In this document: piece after piece, positions 39,609 to 54,032 of the stretch
Position numbering within the stretch: position 1 is the first letter of the stretch
How the letters are laid out: every line of letters begins with the position of its first letter
Assembly: GCA_025716815.1 (NCBI GenBank)
Contig: JAIXMN010000002.1
Coordinates: 1,302,001-1,366,000 of the forward strand
Reading direction: 5' to 3'
Source of the DNA: Dichotomocladium elegans
Lineage: Eukaryota > Mucoromycota > Mucoromycetes > Mucorales > Lichtheimiaceae
Length of the DNA stretch: 64,000 bases
The notes under the pieces: generated by a model
What the model saw: only the letters and a program-made list of their open reading frames with translations
Databases searched by the model: none
What the model was told of the DNA's origin: nothing
Translations under genes and position numbers: made by a program

Positions 39609-42373
39609 ATGTCTTCGTCCGTGTCTCCATTGGGGCAGCCCTCCATGTACGAATTCGCCAGCTCGTCACCTTCTTATTCTGCCGCCTTTCCTCCGCTCCA
39701 ACCCATCCCAATAAGCATTCCACAGCAAACTAAGAAGACACAGCATGCAGGTCACCCGCCCGCACTCCAGCATTCGTTGATCCCACCAAAATATCCGTCG
39801 TATCTCAAGCAGACTCTCTACGCCGATCTTGTACTGGAGCAATTTCAATATCTTCAAATCAAGCGATTTCCGGACAAGCACCATGACATGCCGTTCCCCG
39901 ACTGCCGCCAGGTCACACGACTCCCTCCTCGGTCTACGCCCTTGTCATTCAGTTTCCTGTCCGATGATATTGACCTGCGTTTGCCAACGTTTTGGAACCC
40001 AAAGGATAAGTCTCGGAATATCGAAATTGGGCGGAACGGACTAGATTTAACCTATGTCGGTGTGTAATGATGGAGAAAAGGGCGGGAACAGTAATCCTAT
40101 TACTCTGTCTTACATCACGCTCTCTTGTGTCTGCTGCATACAGAGTCGGAAAAAATGGAACACCAAGGAGCTGCAGTGCGTGCAAACTTTCCTATTAGAC
40201 CACAGTGTGGTATATATTACTATGAAATGCGTATTCTCTCCAAAGGCAATGACGGCTACATCAGTATTGGCATTTCAAAGTCTACTGTTGATACCAAATA
40301 TCTTCCCGGTAAGCGACTGGAGAAGGGGTTGCCTGTCCGCATGTCTATCCGTGTCTCTACAACGCCCCCCTTTCTGTTTCAAAAAAGGACTATGGGAACG
40401 AATCGGCTTATCCAGTATTTGTTAGGCTTGCAACCAGACAGCCTTGGCTACCACGGTAATGATGGATGCCTTTATTCTGGAGCCCGCCTAGGAGTGGAAT
40501 ATGGTCCCGGATTCACCACGGGCGACACCATTGGTTGTGGGGTCAATTTCGTTGACAACACCGTATTCTTCACAAAGAATGGTTCTTTTCTTCCCTCTGT
40601 GTTTCACCGTTTCTCACCTGATGTCGAGTACTACCCGTCTGTTGGGCTTGGTACCATTGGCGAGCGTGCTACATTCAACTTTGGAAACGAGCCATTCGTG
40701 TTTGACATTACGCAATATATAAAGGCAAAAAAAGACATCATCCAGTAATAACAATGTATAAGCTAATATTTTCTAGCAACTTAGGACCGTAAAATCAAAG
40801 TTTGGAAAGAAATCAACAATAACAAATTGAAGACTTCAAAAAAGCATATAAAGCAGTCCACAGCCGGACTAGATGAGCTAGTCATGTCTTACATTGTCCA
40901 TCACGGATATTTACAAACGGCCAAGGCGCTTGTCAAGGACATCACGTATGTCTCGGGCAAGGAAATCGATTTGCCTACCAAGAGCTCCAAAGTCAGCAAG
41001 CAAGATCTCGACGAGGCAGACATTAGACAACGCAGCAGTAAGTCTCCCCTGAACATCTGATGAAAAGCTCTATTCACTAGGTATTTCCAGACATCCGCTC
41101 TGCTATAATCACGGGCGATATCGACCACGCCATAGAGCTTGTGAACCAGTATTATCCCACAATGTTTAGACCAGGCGGTGAATTTGATGACCTTATGTTC
41201 CAGCTCAAATGTCGCAAGTTTGTGGAAATGATACTCCAATACAGCCAGGTCCTTCCGCGCATTAGCCTCGAGAAGCACACACTTGACAATGATCATGCAA
41301 GCGTAACTAGTAACGGCAGTGCTAATGTGCATTTATCCAATGGTTTCGATGACGACCGCCATAATCATATTCAGCATTCACATCATTCTCTTGTTCATCA
41401 AAGCCATTCTTACCTCGGATCGCCCGAAGAATCACATACTGCATGGGGCCGTGACCGTCGCCGATCGATGGGCAGCAGCACCACGTCAACGAACCACGCC
41501 ACTTCTTCAGCGATCAGGGTTCCTGGCCGTCGTAGAATGAGCTATGCAGCTATCGCGGCGTCTGCATCGCCGACTAGCACCATCAGCGGTGGTTTCTTGG
41601 GGTTTTCTGCATCACCACCGCTTTTACACGACGACCATGACCATGATGATCACCATCATATCTTTACCGGACGCAAAAACCGTAGAGCTTCAACAAGACG
41701 AAGTAGTACATCTAGCAGCGTTCTTAGTTTTGGAAGTATTCCTTTTAACAACCATGATGAAGACCAGCAACATGACTTGTCTGGAGTTGACGAAGAAGAA
41801 GATGGGACAAGTTACGGCGCGGACGTCACTATGAAGCAAATCATCAAATACGGGCACAAGTTACAAGCCGAATACCGCAACGACGAACGTCTTATGATCA
41901 GAACACGGCTTGTGGTATGCATGTCCCGCACGCTTTTTCTTCTAAAGAGGCTACAAACCTCTAACAACGAGTTTGCTACTCTGTGCTGCACTGTAGGAGA
42001 TATTTTCGTTACTGGCCTATCCCGATGCAAGCGCCAGTCCGGTTGCCCATTTGATGGACAAATCGGGACGAGATGAACTCGCGACGGATTTGAATACCGC
42101 TATTTTAGGTTTGTGAAAGGCAAAATTCTGATGGCAGAGCTAACTAAATCTCCAAAATTTGAAGCCCATCAGGGCTACAGGGACGTACCGCCACTTGAAC
42201 GGATATATCGGCAAACGCTCATTGTAAATAAGGAGTCAGCGTATGCTGGTTATGGAAAATCGACAATTGTTGATATCCAAGAGTACTGCACAAGCAATGG
42301 GTCATTGTCCCACGACAAAGCTGCACTCACGGCAATAGTCGACCGCCCTCCCCTGTCACCAGTCCATTTCTGA
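39609..42373 (+). CDS. GID1: RanBPM/Gid1 (Vid30)-type subunit of the GID/CTLH ubiquitin ligase
   Basis: Exons 39609-40059, 40144-40308, 40426-40724, 40785-41037, 41091-41914, 41997-42112 and 42181-42373 give 766 residues. A SPRY domain (roughly 150-310) shows YYYEMRILSKG, DGYISIGIS and YHGNDGCLYSG. A LisH motif (LVMSYIVHHGYLQTAKAL) follows, then CTLH (IRSAIITGDIDHAIELV). A Ser/His-rich linker of about 200 residues separates these from the CRA part (EIFSLLAYPDASASPVAHLM, ERIYRQTL). In yeast this subunit scaffolds the GID E3 ligase that degrades gluconeogenic enzymes. Intron 3 seems to start with GC at 40725, because no GT fits the phase. For intron 6, donor GTGAAA at 42113 and acceptor at 42180 restore the CRA frame. 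Confidence 0.88.
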
Positions 42374-42873
42374 GATAGACGCGTGGACACGCTCTCTCTT
42401 TCTTCCTCCGATGAATCTCTGCTGGTACCTTCAGAGAGACACAATATCACCCGTAACCCCTCTTCAGCTCCCCTTTCTTTGTGTAATTAAACCAAGATAT
42501 ATGTGATTGTTATTCTTAAGGTTGCGAAGAACCGGGGAGGGAAGCTGTCTATTCTATATTTAAAACCATTTCAAAGGAGCAGCGAGTGGGCTAGATGTAT
42601 TGCATTAAGATGCAACATACGTATAGTCCACATGATATGAGGGGAGGGGCTACGTGGTTCTGAGGGCTTGTCCTCAAGAACACATGGTATTGGGGAGTAA
42701 GTAGTCTTGTTTCTTATTTTGTACAAGTGGGAATTTTCTTATTCGTCACCCTTCCTTCAACTTCCTGCTCCCTGCTCAGTTTATTTTTTCTCTTCCCTCT
42801 CTCTCTTTCCGTTTTATTTTCTTCTCGTCATCCGTCAATTGTCTCTCTTTCTCCATACTTCTATATCTTCACC
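42374..42873. other. Intergenic stretch
   Basis: GID1 3' flank and pyrimidine-rich STS1 promoter. The CT-rich tract at about 42760-42860 just before the ATG is typical of fungal leaders. Nothing else seen. Confidence 0.4.
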
Positions 42874-43659
42874 ATGACCTCAACACATTATTCTTTATAT
42901 CTTAATCATGCAAACCATCGTAGGTGTTACATCAGCAAGGGTATCTTGCGCATTTTGCTGACCATTCATGCGCCATTAGAGCGGAAACGCCGACATTCTG
43001 AGGACGAGGACATGAGCGACGCCCAGCCATTTCCACCACGGCCACTCTCGGATCAACAACGAATCATGCCTATTCCACGAGAAGCGACCAATCTCAATGC
43101 CATTAAGCGCCACAAGGGTGAGATTCAGCAAAGATCAAACAACGACTCCGTACTGGGTATGTACATGTTTACTTTCCGATATGGAACAAAACGCTTAGCC
43201 ATTATATAGATCAGCTTGCGTCAAACGATCTCGTCAAAATTATGCTCATGATCTACAGTCATCATCCTGAATTACGGCAAGAAATTATGGACAACTTACC
43301 AGCACCAAGTTTTCAAAATGCAGCAGACGCAATTAAGAACTCAGTCAAACGGCTAAACGATAGTTTTCCTTACAATCGCAACGGCGAGTCCAGAAATGCA
43401 TACACCTTCTCGAGAGTGCGCGTTCCTCTTGTCGACCTTATTGTAAATGCTCCTTTCTTCTCTCCTTTGAAGAACAACTCACCGACCAACCGTCCACTTT
43501 TGGTTCTTCTCCTTTTTAATAGGATACCATCAAACATTATTGCCAATACTTCACCACGTCACATATCATCTTCACTCCTACATCTTTTGAGTTCCTTAAC
43601 TTTGCTACCGAAGTAGCGCATGATCTTCCCGACTGGGATGAACAAGGTAAACACACACA

Positions 43660-43717
<58 letters not shown>

Positions 43718-44173
43718 CAAGTAGAGTGGTATTTGCTGCTGGTGTCTGTGACTGTAGTTGACGTGGCATGTCCTATTTTATAGAACAAAATGTGCTGAAA
43801 TATGATCTTTACCATGATCTGAATACCTTCTGGACGCGAGCAATTCAATCTGCAGCGTCCAAACTACGGGAAGGCGAGACGTATAACACACAGACAATAA
43901 CTGAATGGACAAAACAGTAAGGCATCTGTGTTTTTTCTGTAGAGGCGCGCAGAATGACTAACGATTTTAATGAATAGACTCGTCTATCACAACAATCGTA
44001 CCAAGGGGATGTTTTCCATGGCACTGAATGAGTTCACGTCGAGGCTTGGGTTCTTGATCACACCGCCGCGACTCGAGGCCCCTATTTGCAAAGATGCTGC
44101 GGTCGACAACAATATGGTTCGCCCAGTGTTTTCGTCACCGCAGGTTGTCGGCTATGCCGATGCTGGGCGATAA
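42874..44173 (+). CDS. STS1: Sts1/Cut8 nuclear proteasome tether
   Basis: Exons 42874-42940, 42980-43156, 43210-43442, 43523-43646, 43784-43916 and 43978-44173 give 309 residues. The basic start KRRHSEDED, the helix LVKIMLMIYSHHPELRQEIM, SFPYNRNGE with YTFSRVRVPLVDLI, and a six-helix-like C-terminal part match the Cut8/Sts1 family. The protein anchors proteasomes at the nuclear envelope. Intron 1 (39 nt) is a multiple of three and has no stop, so skipping its removal leaves an open frame; I removed it because it separates hydrophobic filler from the conserved basic start. That choice and the exact N terminus are uncertain. Intron 4 holds an AC/AG microsatellite. Confidence 0.85.
43650..43715. 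repeat. AC/AG compound microsatellite in STS1 intron 4
   Basis: About 14 AC units are followed directly by about 19 AG units, starting just after the splice donor of intron 4. Confidence 0.9.
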
Positions 44174-45145
44174 TTAACCCTGCATCCTTCCATCTCTCTT
44201 CCATACTTCACTCACCTTTATCATCTAGTCATTTCCTCTCTCTTTCTGTTTCGTGAACTCCCTTATTTCTCTGTATCTCGCACGCACACTTAAAAAGAAG
44301 ACATTGTCGGTCTGTATTGATATACACGGTTTTCCCAAAATCAAATGTCGCTCAAAAAGCTCGGCGAATTCACCGCTATAAACGTGACCATCCCTTTTTC
44401 TTCGATACATGTTCACCATTTTGAAGTGATGTACAGGGTCTCATTATTGATAGGCGTGGTGGCCCTGAGCCTATGCAACCTATTTGTTTGCACCTGTGTG
44501 GTCGATCTTGCAACGGTCAAGCTGGGGGTGTTGCCAGACCTATCTCCCAAGCGAATATATGCAGCCATTCGGATGAAAAGAAGCAGGTTCTATACGTAAT
44601 GAGTAGTCTTTGTTTTCACAGTAGATAGGGCAATGGTGTTTGCACAGTGGTTGTCCTGAGCCTACGGACCATCTTCTCCATCATCCCTCACGGAGCATAT
44701 GCGGGTGAACACATGCCATAAATGGGTCGGTTGTTTGATGTCGTTAGAAATGTTCTCCGTGCGAAAGCTGGGAAATCCCTAAAACCCGGTATATTGCAAG
44801 TCCAAAAAATACTTTATTTATTTGATAAACGAGAGAGTAAGAAAGCCTCGTCTATGAACGGAACTGCCCCTCGAGTTCAATGCTTCTTATGCTTTCACGT
44901 TAGGTTGTTTTTTTAAAAGACCAAGTGCGCCCAGCCGCTTAGCTGTACGTGAATTAGCGGACTACCAAATAGGTTTCTGGAGGGTTGAAAAGGTTGCTAA
45001 TGCTGCGTTTAAAATCGGAATAAAAATGGAACCCTTGCCCCAGTGCGCACCATTTATATGGCTGGATTTGAAGGAGCCAGGTTCATGCAGAAACAACAAT
45101 CCCTTTCTTCGTACACCCACACACGCAAAAGAAAGAAAGACAAAT
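44174..45145. other. Intergenic stretch, HSP104 promoter
   Basis: A plus frame at 44345-44599 (84 codons with one hydrophobic stretch) has no family features. A CCCCT stress-response-like core near 44868 and a degenerate heat-shock-element-like TTCTGGAGGGTTG near 44972 precede HSP104. Both are weak and unproven. Confidence 0.3.
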
Positions 45146-47913
45146 ATGGCTGGTATGGAGTTCACAGAGAAGGTGGAGAAGGCCTTGGGAATAGCTCAAA
45201 GCCTTGCACGCGAATTCGGGCATATTCAAATCTATCCTGCCCACATTGCCTGTGCCCTTTTTGACGAAACCGACGGACAGGCGCTGTTCAAGTCCGTCAT
45301 TGAAAAGGCTGGCGCCGAGCCAACGACGGTAGAGCGAGCCTATAAGAGTCAGATGGTGCACCTGCCCACCCAGGACCCTCCACCCGCCGAGGTCTCTATT
45401 GGATCAGGCACAGCCAAGCTATTGCGCAACGCGCAGCAGCATATGAAGACGCAAAAGGACTCGTACATCTCGGTCGACCACCTCATTCTTGCTCTTGCAG
45501 ACGACGCGCAGTCCTTCCAGCCAATGAAAGACGCGGGGATTACAAAGAAGGCGCTCGAGGCAGCGGTCAGCCAGATCCGAGGCAACCGGCGCGTTGACAG
45601 CAAGAACGCCGAGGCCGTTTATGACGCGTTGAGCAAGTATGCGATTGATTTGACCCAGATGGCCCAGACGGGTAAACTGGACCCGGTCATTGGCCGAGAC
45701 GACGAGATCCGCCGCGTCATCCGCGTCCTTGCCCGCCGCACAAAGAACAACCCGGTCCTGATCGGTGAACCCGGCGTCGGCAAGACCGCTATTGTCGAAG
45801 GTCTCGCGCGCCGCATTGTCGAGCGGGACGTACCACAGACGCTCCAGTGCAAGCTTTTTTCGCTTGACATGGGCGCTCTCATTGCAGGTGCAAAATATCG
45901 CGGCGAGTTTGAGGAGCGTCTCAAGGCCGTCCTAAAGGAGGTCAAGGATTCACAGGAAGGTGTGATCCTGTTCATCGATGAAATCCACACGGTTCTTGGG
46001 GCTGGCAAAGGAGAGGGTTCCATGGATGCCGCTAACCTGCTCAAGCCCATGCTTGCCCGCGGTGAGCTCCGGTGTATCGGCGCAACCACATTGACCGAGT
46101 ATCGAGAAATAGAAAAAGATCCTGCTGTAAGTTATATTCTTTGTGGAGGAGCGGGGAAAACCGTGTCGCGTCATGTAGATCGCACTGACTTTCCCGCTTT
46201 CTTCTGCAGTTCGAGCGTCGCTTTCAAAAAGTGGACGTAGGCGAACCCACCGTTGCTGCAACCATATCAATCCTTCGAGGCCTCAAAGAACGCTACGAAA
46301 ATTATCACGGCGTGAAGATCACCGATTCGGCCCTCGTGGCCGCTGCCCAACTCTCAGATCGCTATATCACCACACGCTTTTTGCCGGACAAGGCCATTGA
46401 CCTCATTGACGAGGCTGCAGCAAACACCCGTGTCCAGCTCGACTCGAAACCAGAAGAGATAGATGTTCTCGAGCGTAAGCACTTCCAGCTCGAGATTGAA
46501 GCTATGGCGCTCTCAAAAGAGAAGAACAACAAGGAAGCGGAAGAGCGACTCAACAATGTTCGACAGGAGATGGCACACATTCAAGAAGACCTCCGGCCGC
46601 TTAAACTGAAATATGAGATGGACAAGGGCCGGCTCGACGAGATTCGGGACTTGAAGCAAAAGCTTGACGAACTCAAGGGCAAGGCCATTGAGGCACGCAA
46701 CAGATACGATTTGGATACTGCTGCCGATATTGAATACTATGCAATCCCAGATGTTGAGCAGCGTATCCGAATCCTGATGGAGGAAAAGCAACGAAAGCTC
46801 GACGAGTTGGCGGCCAGCGGTGGCGGGGCAGACCAGGGCACGGGGTTGAGCGAACTGGTCCGGCAAGAGCAGATCATGGAGGTCGTGTCCAGATGGACGG
46901 GTATCCCGGTACAGAACCTGGCAAAGAGCGAGCGCGAGAAGCTTTTGCGCATGGAGCAGGAGCTTGCCACCAAGGTTGTTGGACAAGACGCCGCCATCCG
47001 CGCGGTCAGCAACGCCATCCGGCTCACCAAGGCCGGTCTCCAGAACCCCAACAAGCCTCTGGCGAGCTTCATGTTCCTCGGTCCGACAGGTGTTGGTAAA
47101 ACGCTTCTCTGCAAAACGCTGGCAGAATTCCTTTTTAACGACGAGCGGGCCCTTATTCGCATCGACATGAGCGAACTCATGGAACAGCACAGCGTTGCGA
47201 AGCTCATCGGCGCGCCGCCGGGCTACGTGGGCCACGAAGAGGGCGGTCTTTTTGAGGCTGTTCGCCGGAAGCCATACTCGGTCGTCCTCCTCGACGAACT
47301 TGAGAAGGCGCACAAGGACGTCGCCAACGTCCTGCTCCAGGTGCTCGATGAGGGATTCATCCATGACAGCAAAGCCCGCAAGATTGACTTCCGAAATACA
47401 ATCATTGTCATGACATCTAACCTTGGCGCGCACCTCTTGGCCGACGCATCTGTCTCGCATGATTCCATCATCCTCAAGGAGCAGATCCAGCAGATTGTCC
47501 GACAACATTTCTCGCCCGAATTCACCAATCGCATCGACGAGATCGTCATATTTGAGCGTCTCACACAGGATAACATCACAGATATCGTCGATGTCCGCCT
47601 CAAAGAAGTCCAGGAGCGGCTTGATGACCGAAAGATCAAACTCGCTTTGACGCCTGCTGCTAAGGAATGGCTCGGCACCAATGGTTACGAACCCATCTTT
47701 GGTGCACGCCCGCTGAACCGACTCATCCAGCAGAAGCTACTCAATCCACTCGCAAGACTCATACTAGATGGCGGTGTGCGGTCCAACGAGACCGCCCATG
47801 TTGATGTTTCTAGTGATGATACCCTCGAGATCATCCGCAACCATGAAAGCCAGGCAGACTATGTCGTCGAAGAGCCCGATGAAGATGATGATGAGGTGAT
47901 GGATGATGCATAA
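45146..47913 (+). CDS. HSP104: Hsp104/ClpB protein disaggregase
   Basis: Exons 45146-46126 and 46210-47913 give 894 residues (yeast Hsp104 has 908). The N domain carries two Clp repeats. NBD1 has GEPGVGKT and [10 protein letters not shown]. The middle domain is a coiled coil from about residue 400 to 530. NBD2 has [19 protein letters not shown] and FTNRIDEIV with GARPLNRLI. The tail is acidic ([14 protein letters not shown]) but does not end in the yeast DDLD. The protein threads aggregated proteins with Hsp70 help and gives thermotolerance. The start at 45146 matches the family N terminus; an in-frame ATG at 45026 would add an unlikely extension. The single intron lies in the stretch EKDPA-FERRFQ. 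Confidence 0.96.
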
Positions 47914-48070
47914 AATGGGGGATATAGGGTTGTCTGTCGCCTTGCCCCCCCTTTTTTTTTAAAAAAAAAAATAAGAAAAGATAACAGAGAAATCCCCGCT
48001 CATAAGTTTTTAACTTGAAAGAGAACAAAAATAAAATTTTTCCTCTCCTACTTTAAGCATTTGATCGATC

Positions 48071-51000
48071 ATGGGAAAGAAGAGAGATAAAAAGTCCTCC
48101 AAGGGTAATTGCGACGCAACGCATGGCATGCTTCTTCATATTGGATCTGGTGCTAATACATGATCCCGGTCAGGACGTTTGGACAAGTACTACCACTTGG
48201 CCAAGGAACAGGGCTACCGAGCTCGTTCCGCTTTCAAGTTGATCCAACTGAACAAGAAATACGAATTTCTCGAGCGAGCTCGTGTGTTGATTGATCTTTG
48301 TGCTGCACCTGGTGGTTGGTACGTAATGAAACGAAGTCATATATTGGAAGAGAAAAACAGAAGAATTAACAGGATTTTGATAGGTTGCAGGTGGCTACAA
48401 AGTACATGCCGACATCTAGTTTGATTATTGGTAAATCCCTTACTCCATTGCCGATACGATTTCGACTGACTGACGGACAATGATTTAGGTGTCGATCTTG
48501 CGCCGATCAAACCGATACCCAATGTGATCACTTTTGTGGACGATATTACTACGGACAAGTGCCGAACACACCTTCGACAAGAGATGAAAACCTGGAAAGC
48601 CGATGTGTAAGTGACCAGGGAGGTCTCTGTGTGTGTGTGTGAGTGCGAAATGGAATAAGGAACAAAGGAGCTTACGCTAGTTGAAATGACACAATAGTGT
48701 GCTTCATGATGGTGCTCCTAACGTTGGTGCAGCCTGGACTCAGGATGCTTTCACTCAATCTGAGCTTGTACTGGTGTCTCTCAAGCTCGCTACCGAGTTT
48801 CTCTGCAAGGGTGGCACCTTTGTCACCAAGGTGTTCAGATCCAAGGATTACAATAAACTCATGTGGGTCTTTCAGCAACTCTTCCGGAAGGTCGAGGCCA
48901 CGAAGCCACCTTCGTCCCGTAACGTTTCTGCCGAGATCTTCGTTGTGTGCCGGGACTTTATTGCTCCCAAAAAGGTCGATCCCCGTTTTCTGGACCCCAA
49001 GACTGTATTTGAGGAAGTGGATAATATCAAGCCTGCAACAGTCAACAATATCTTTACTCCCAGCAAAAAGACCCGACAACGTGAAGGTTATGAGGATGGT
49101 GATTATACACTTCACAAGAAACGTGATGCCATGGAATTCATCACGTCTTCGGATCCGATTGCGTTTCTTGGTGCGGTCAACCAAATTGTTTTTGACTCGG
49201 ATGGATCCAAGGAATTGCTGAAGAAGGAAAGCACCACGGACGAAATCAAAGAAAACTGCAATGATCTCAAGGTGCTCGGCAAGCGCGAGTTCAAGATGCT
49301 TTTGAAATGGCGCTCGAGTATCCGTGAAGAGGTAAGGAAGAATTGCTGATCACAGGGTCTCCCCTTGTCAACGCCTGCTGACTTGGATTTCTAGTATAAG
49401 ATGGATAAGAAGGAAGTCGAGGAGGTTGTTGTCGAGGAAGAAGATCCTTTGGACGAAGATGAGAAACTGCAGGCCGAACTCGAGAATCTCAGCAAAGAGG
49501 AGGCTGCCAGACGAAAGCGCGAGAAGCGCAAGGCGAATGAAAAGAAGATGAAGAACATCTTCCGCATGCAAATGAATATGCTGACGCCTACCGATATCGG
49601 TATCGAAGCCCAGGCGGTCAACTCCGACGCGCTCTTCAATATTCGCAAGATTGATAAGGATAGCGTAAGTTTTTATATTCTGCTGGGCACATGACAGTGT
49701 AGTGATGGGTTTTTCTCTGTCCGGAACACGCAGGCTTTGTCGGCCCTTGAGTCGGGAGACATGGAGATCGTAGACGATGCCCTGGACGAAGAAGATGACG
49801 TGAACGTCGGCGATGGTATGAATCGGGCGGCACTCTATGGACGGATACGAGAAATGGACAATGAAGATGGTCTTGAGGATAGCGACTTTGACGAAGAACT
49901 GGATGCACAGCTTGAGGAAGAATATCAGCGATACAAGGAGCGTCGTGCTGAAAAGGATCATAAATTCCGAGCAAAGATGAACCGCCAAGAGCAGGACGAG
50001 TGGCACGGTTTTGACGGCAAAAACAAGAAGGTTGACGATGACGACTCTGATTCAGACAGTGACGACGAGGCCTCAGGTCAACCGTCCCATGAGGCTGAGG
50101 ATCAGGATGATGATGAGTCAGACTTTGGATTTGATACTATGGCTGATTCCGATGACGAAGATAAGCCGTCTTTGCCAAAGAAAAAGACCAATTTCCTCTT
50201 GAAAGACCTGGGGGAGAATGCAGCCATGGCAAAGAAAACCTCAAGCGGCCTGACAGCATCGGCCTCTCTCTTCTTTGACAGCGACGTCTTCCACGGCATA
50301 GATGGTCTCGATGATATGGATGAGGACGACGAGGACGACCGTGAAGAGCAGTCTGCGGCTGAAGAGGAAACTGTCCCGGATGTGGTCCTCCCCAGAAAAC
50401 GTAAAGCTGAAGATGAGCTTAGCCGGGAGGAGGAGGAGAATGAAGGCGACAGCGATTTCGAAATTGTCAAGAACGACGAGTTTGAAGCGCCTTCTGACGA
50501 AGAAATGTGGGATGGACGCGAAGATGAGAACTCGAAGGCTGTCAAGAAAGCTATGAGTAAGCAAAGCTGACATCCTTGAGTGAGAGGAAACAGGCTGTGA
50601 CTGACCTAATGATTCAATATAGAGACTGGCCTGGTTACTGCTGAGGCAGTGACGCTTGCTCGCCAACTTGCCAACAAAGAGAAGTCAACAACTGATCTCA
50701 TTGACGAAGGATTCACAAAAGAGGCATTCCGAGACAAGAGTGATCTGCCATCATGGTTCCTTGACGACGAAAATCGCCACAACAAACCTCACATACCAGT
50801 GACCAAGGAGGCGGTGAAAGCATTACGCGAGAAGCTCAAGGCGCTTGATGCCCGGCCTATCAAAAAGATCGCCGAGGCAAAGGCGCGCAAGAAGAACAAG
50901 GCTATTAAGCGACTGCAAAAGGCACAAAAGAAGGCAACCGACATTGCAGATAATCCGGATCTTACTGAGAAGGAGAAGGTGCAGACAATCAACCGCATGC

Positions 51001-51191
51001 TTGCCCGTGCCACAAAGAGCAAACCCAAGAAGGAGATCAAGCTCGTTGTGGCGAAGGGTGCGAACCGTGGTATTAAGGGTCGACCTGCAGGTGTGAAGGG
51101 TCGCTACAAAATGGTCGATTCACGTATGAAGTGTGATCTGCGCGCACAGAAACGAGCAGAAAAGAAGAAGAAGAAGAAGGGACGCAGATAG
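48071..51191 (+). CDS. SPB1: Spb1 rRNA 2'-O-methyltransferase
   Basis: Eight exons: 48071-48104, 48174-48318, 48383-48429, 48489-48606, 48698-49331, 49395-49664, 49734-50556 and 50623-51191, giving about 879 residues. The N-terminal FtsJ-type domain shows [17 protein letters not shown], the SAM motif [32 protein letters not shown] and [10 protein letters not shown], with the K-D-K-E catalytic set in place. A long acidic and coiled middle part follows, then the Spb1 C-terminal domain with [10 protein letters not shown] and a Lys-rich end. Spb1 methylates G2922 of 25S rRNA in the peptidyl transferase centre and is needed for 60S assembly in the nucleolus. Exon 3 boundaries could be off by one base. 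It converges on RAB2, 197 bases between stops. Confidence 0.94.
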
Positions 51192-51388
51192 ATTTGTTTT
51201 GTATCGTAATACGTTTTCCTTTCTTAGTGTGTACATATCTTTTGCATCCGCTTCCCCCACCCCCGAAAGAGAAAGAGAAGAGATCATAAAATATATCATC
51301 ATAATTATTGCCCCACTGCGATCCTCAGTCTTGTTCCTCCTCCTTTTAGGCCGAGAAGAGAAAAACGGATAGATAGAGGGGGAAGAAA

Positions 51389-52716
<1,328 letters not shown>

Positions 52717-52923
52717 GGGCAAAAGAAGCAGGAACGAAGTTGGGAAGTTGAGACAGTGTAGGTATTTTTTATCGCCACAGTTGATCCCAGATTGAAGTCC
52801 GACTGCTTTTTTGCAGGAGCTCAGACCCGACATAGAATGCAATCCATGCCGGAAAAAAGTTAAAAGTTCATGCATAGCCAATAGGGGAAAGCTGTTGCTT
52901 GAGTTACTCAGGCAGTGTCATAC

Positions 52924-54032
52924 GCGTGATGACAAATTAAATGTCGCTTTCTCTTTTATACACTTTTACATTTCTGAAATGAGCAATCTATTTTTTTTTT
53001 TTTTTACAATGGGCAAGGCCATGTCGTTGATGAGGGAATGCACTCTCTGTAATCCACTTGTTCTCAAACTGGAACTCTGCGTAGCATACCTCGCAAAGAT
53101 AACTCTGGGCTTATTTCTACGCACATTTCCAAGCGAAAGGAGCCAAGCATCCGGACGAAATAAGCAGGGATCATGCGCAGTTACACGGCGTACACAGACC
53201 AAGACAAGGTCTGATCTTTCAAACGGATGTTTGAGAAGGGCTTGAGCGCATCAGCTGGTAGAAATCCATGTTCGTTCAGCCAAGCGATGGGCATTACCGT
53301 ATGAGAAAGACCCTGACAACATCTTTAAGAAATCTAACGCGAGGGGACGTTCGCGTATTCTCGATGAAGAGCATAAGAGTATTATTTTAGAATGCGTGGA
53401 TGAGAATCCATCCATTGTTCTAGAGCAGCTGTTACAAAGGGTTGAGGGTCTCAAAGTATCTAAAACGACGCACCATCGACGTATGAAAAATGAATGCAAG
53501 TTGTCATTGGAAATGGCTCGGTTTCTGCCTGTAGACAGGAATAGTGCTGCCAAGATCCAAGAGCTCCTTGACTGGGTGCGCAAATGGGACATGACTGACA
53601 TCGATTTTAGAAGAAACTGTGTTTTACTTGACGAGGCTGGATTACATATTAATATGAAACGCAGCGTGGCATGGTCCAGTGATTTGGCTGCCTTTGGGCA
53701 GTGCCCTTCCCTTTTTTTGTCGCTGCTTCCCTCATCTCTCCGGGGTTATTTTGCCGTGCAGGCTGATTTGTCCCGCACCTGCCGTTGCCTAACCCCTCTG
53801 CTCCTCCTCCTCTGTCCCGGTTATCGCCAGGACATACGTGGCTAACCCCGTGGACGAGGATGTAACTTAAAGAGTATGGAGAAGGATCAATATTCTTTGT
53901 TGACTAACGATTTTTTCTATTGCTTCCAATATCGATGCGAATTCTTTGTACCTATTGATACGACAATTTTATACAATCATATGCATCATTTTTTTGTATT
54001 TTGTACGACATTTATTTCTGAAAATAAAGTAA
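52924..54032 (+). mobile_element. Tc1/mariner-type element, copy C, truncated
   Basis: This copy matches copy A from its left end through the transposase N-terminal half. It contains ILDEEHKSIILECVDENPSI (about 53360-53410), then VSKTTHHRRM, then LLDEAGLHINMKRSVAWS with the first catalytic Asp (about 53627-53680). The core with the second Asp and the Glu is gone. From about 53690 it continues with the divergent non-transposase segment, whose end (GTAACTTAAAGAGTA, then TTGTTGACTAACG at about 53865-53911) matches copies A and B. It ends in the palindrome at 54003-54032. It sits within a few hundred bases of the RAB2 start and could touch its promoter. Confidence 0.75.

Noticed and set aside
42109..42137. 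A 29-nt intron in GID1
   Set aside because: It keeps phase, but a longer intron (42113-42180) with a CTAAC branch-like site gives a better CRA domain and a normal length.
43650..43715. Dinucleotide run as a CRISPR-like or regulatory array
   Set aside because: It is a simple AC/AG microsatellite inside an intron, with no spacers.
46513..47508. 331-codon minus-strand frame opposite HSP104
   Set aside because: It is an antisense shadow of the strongly conserved HSP104 NBD2 exon; it has no family features of its own.
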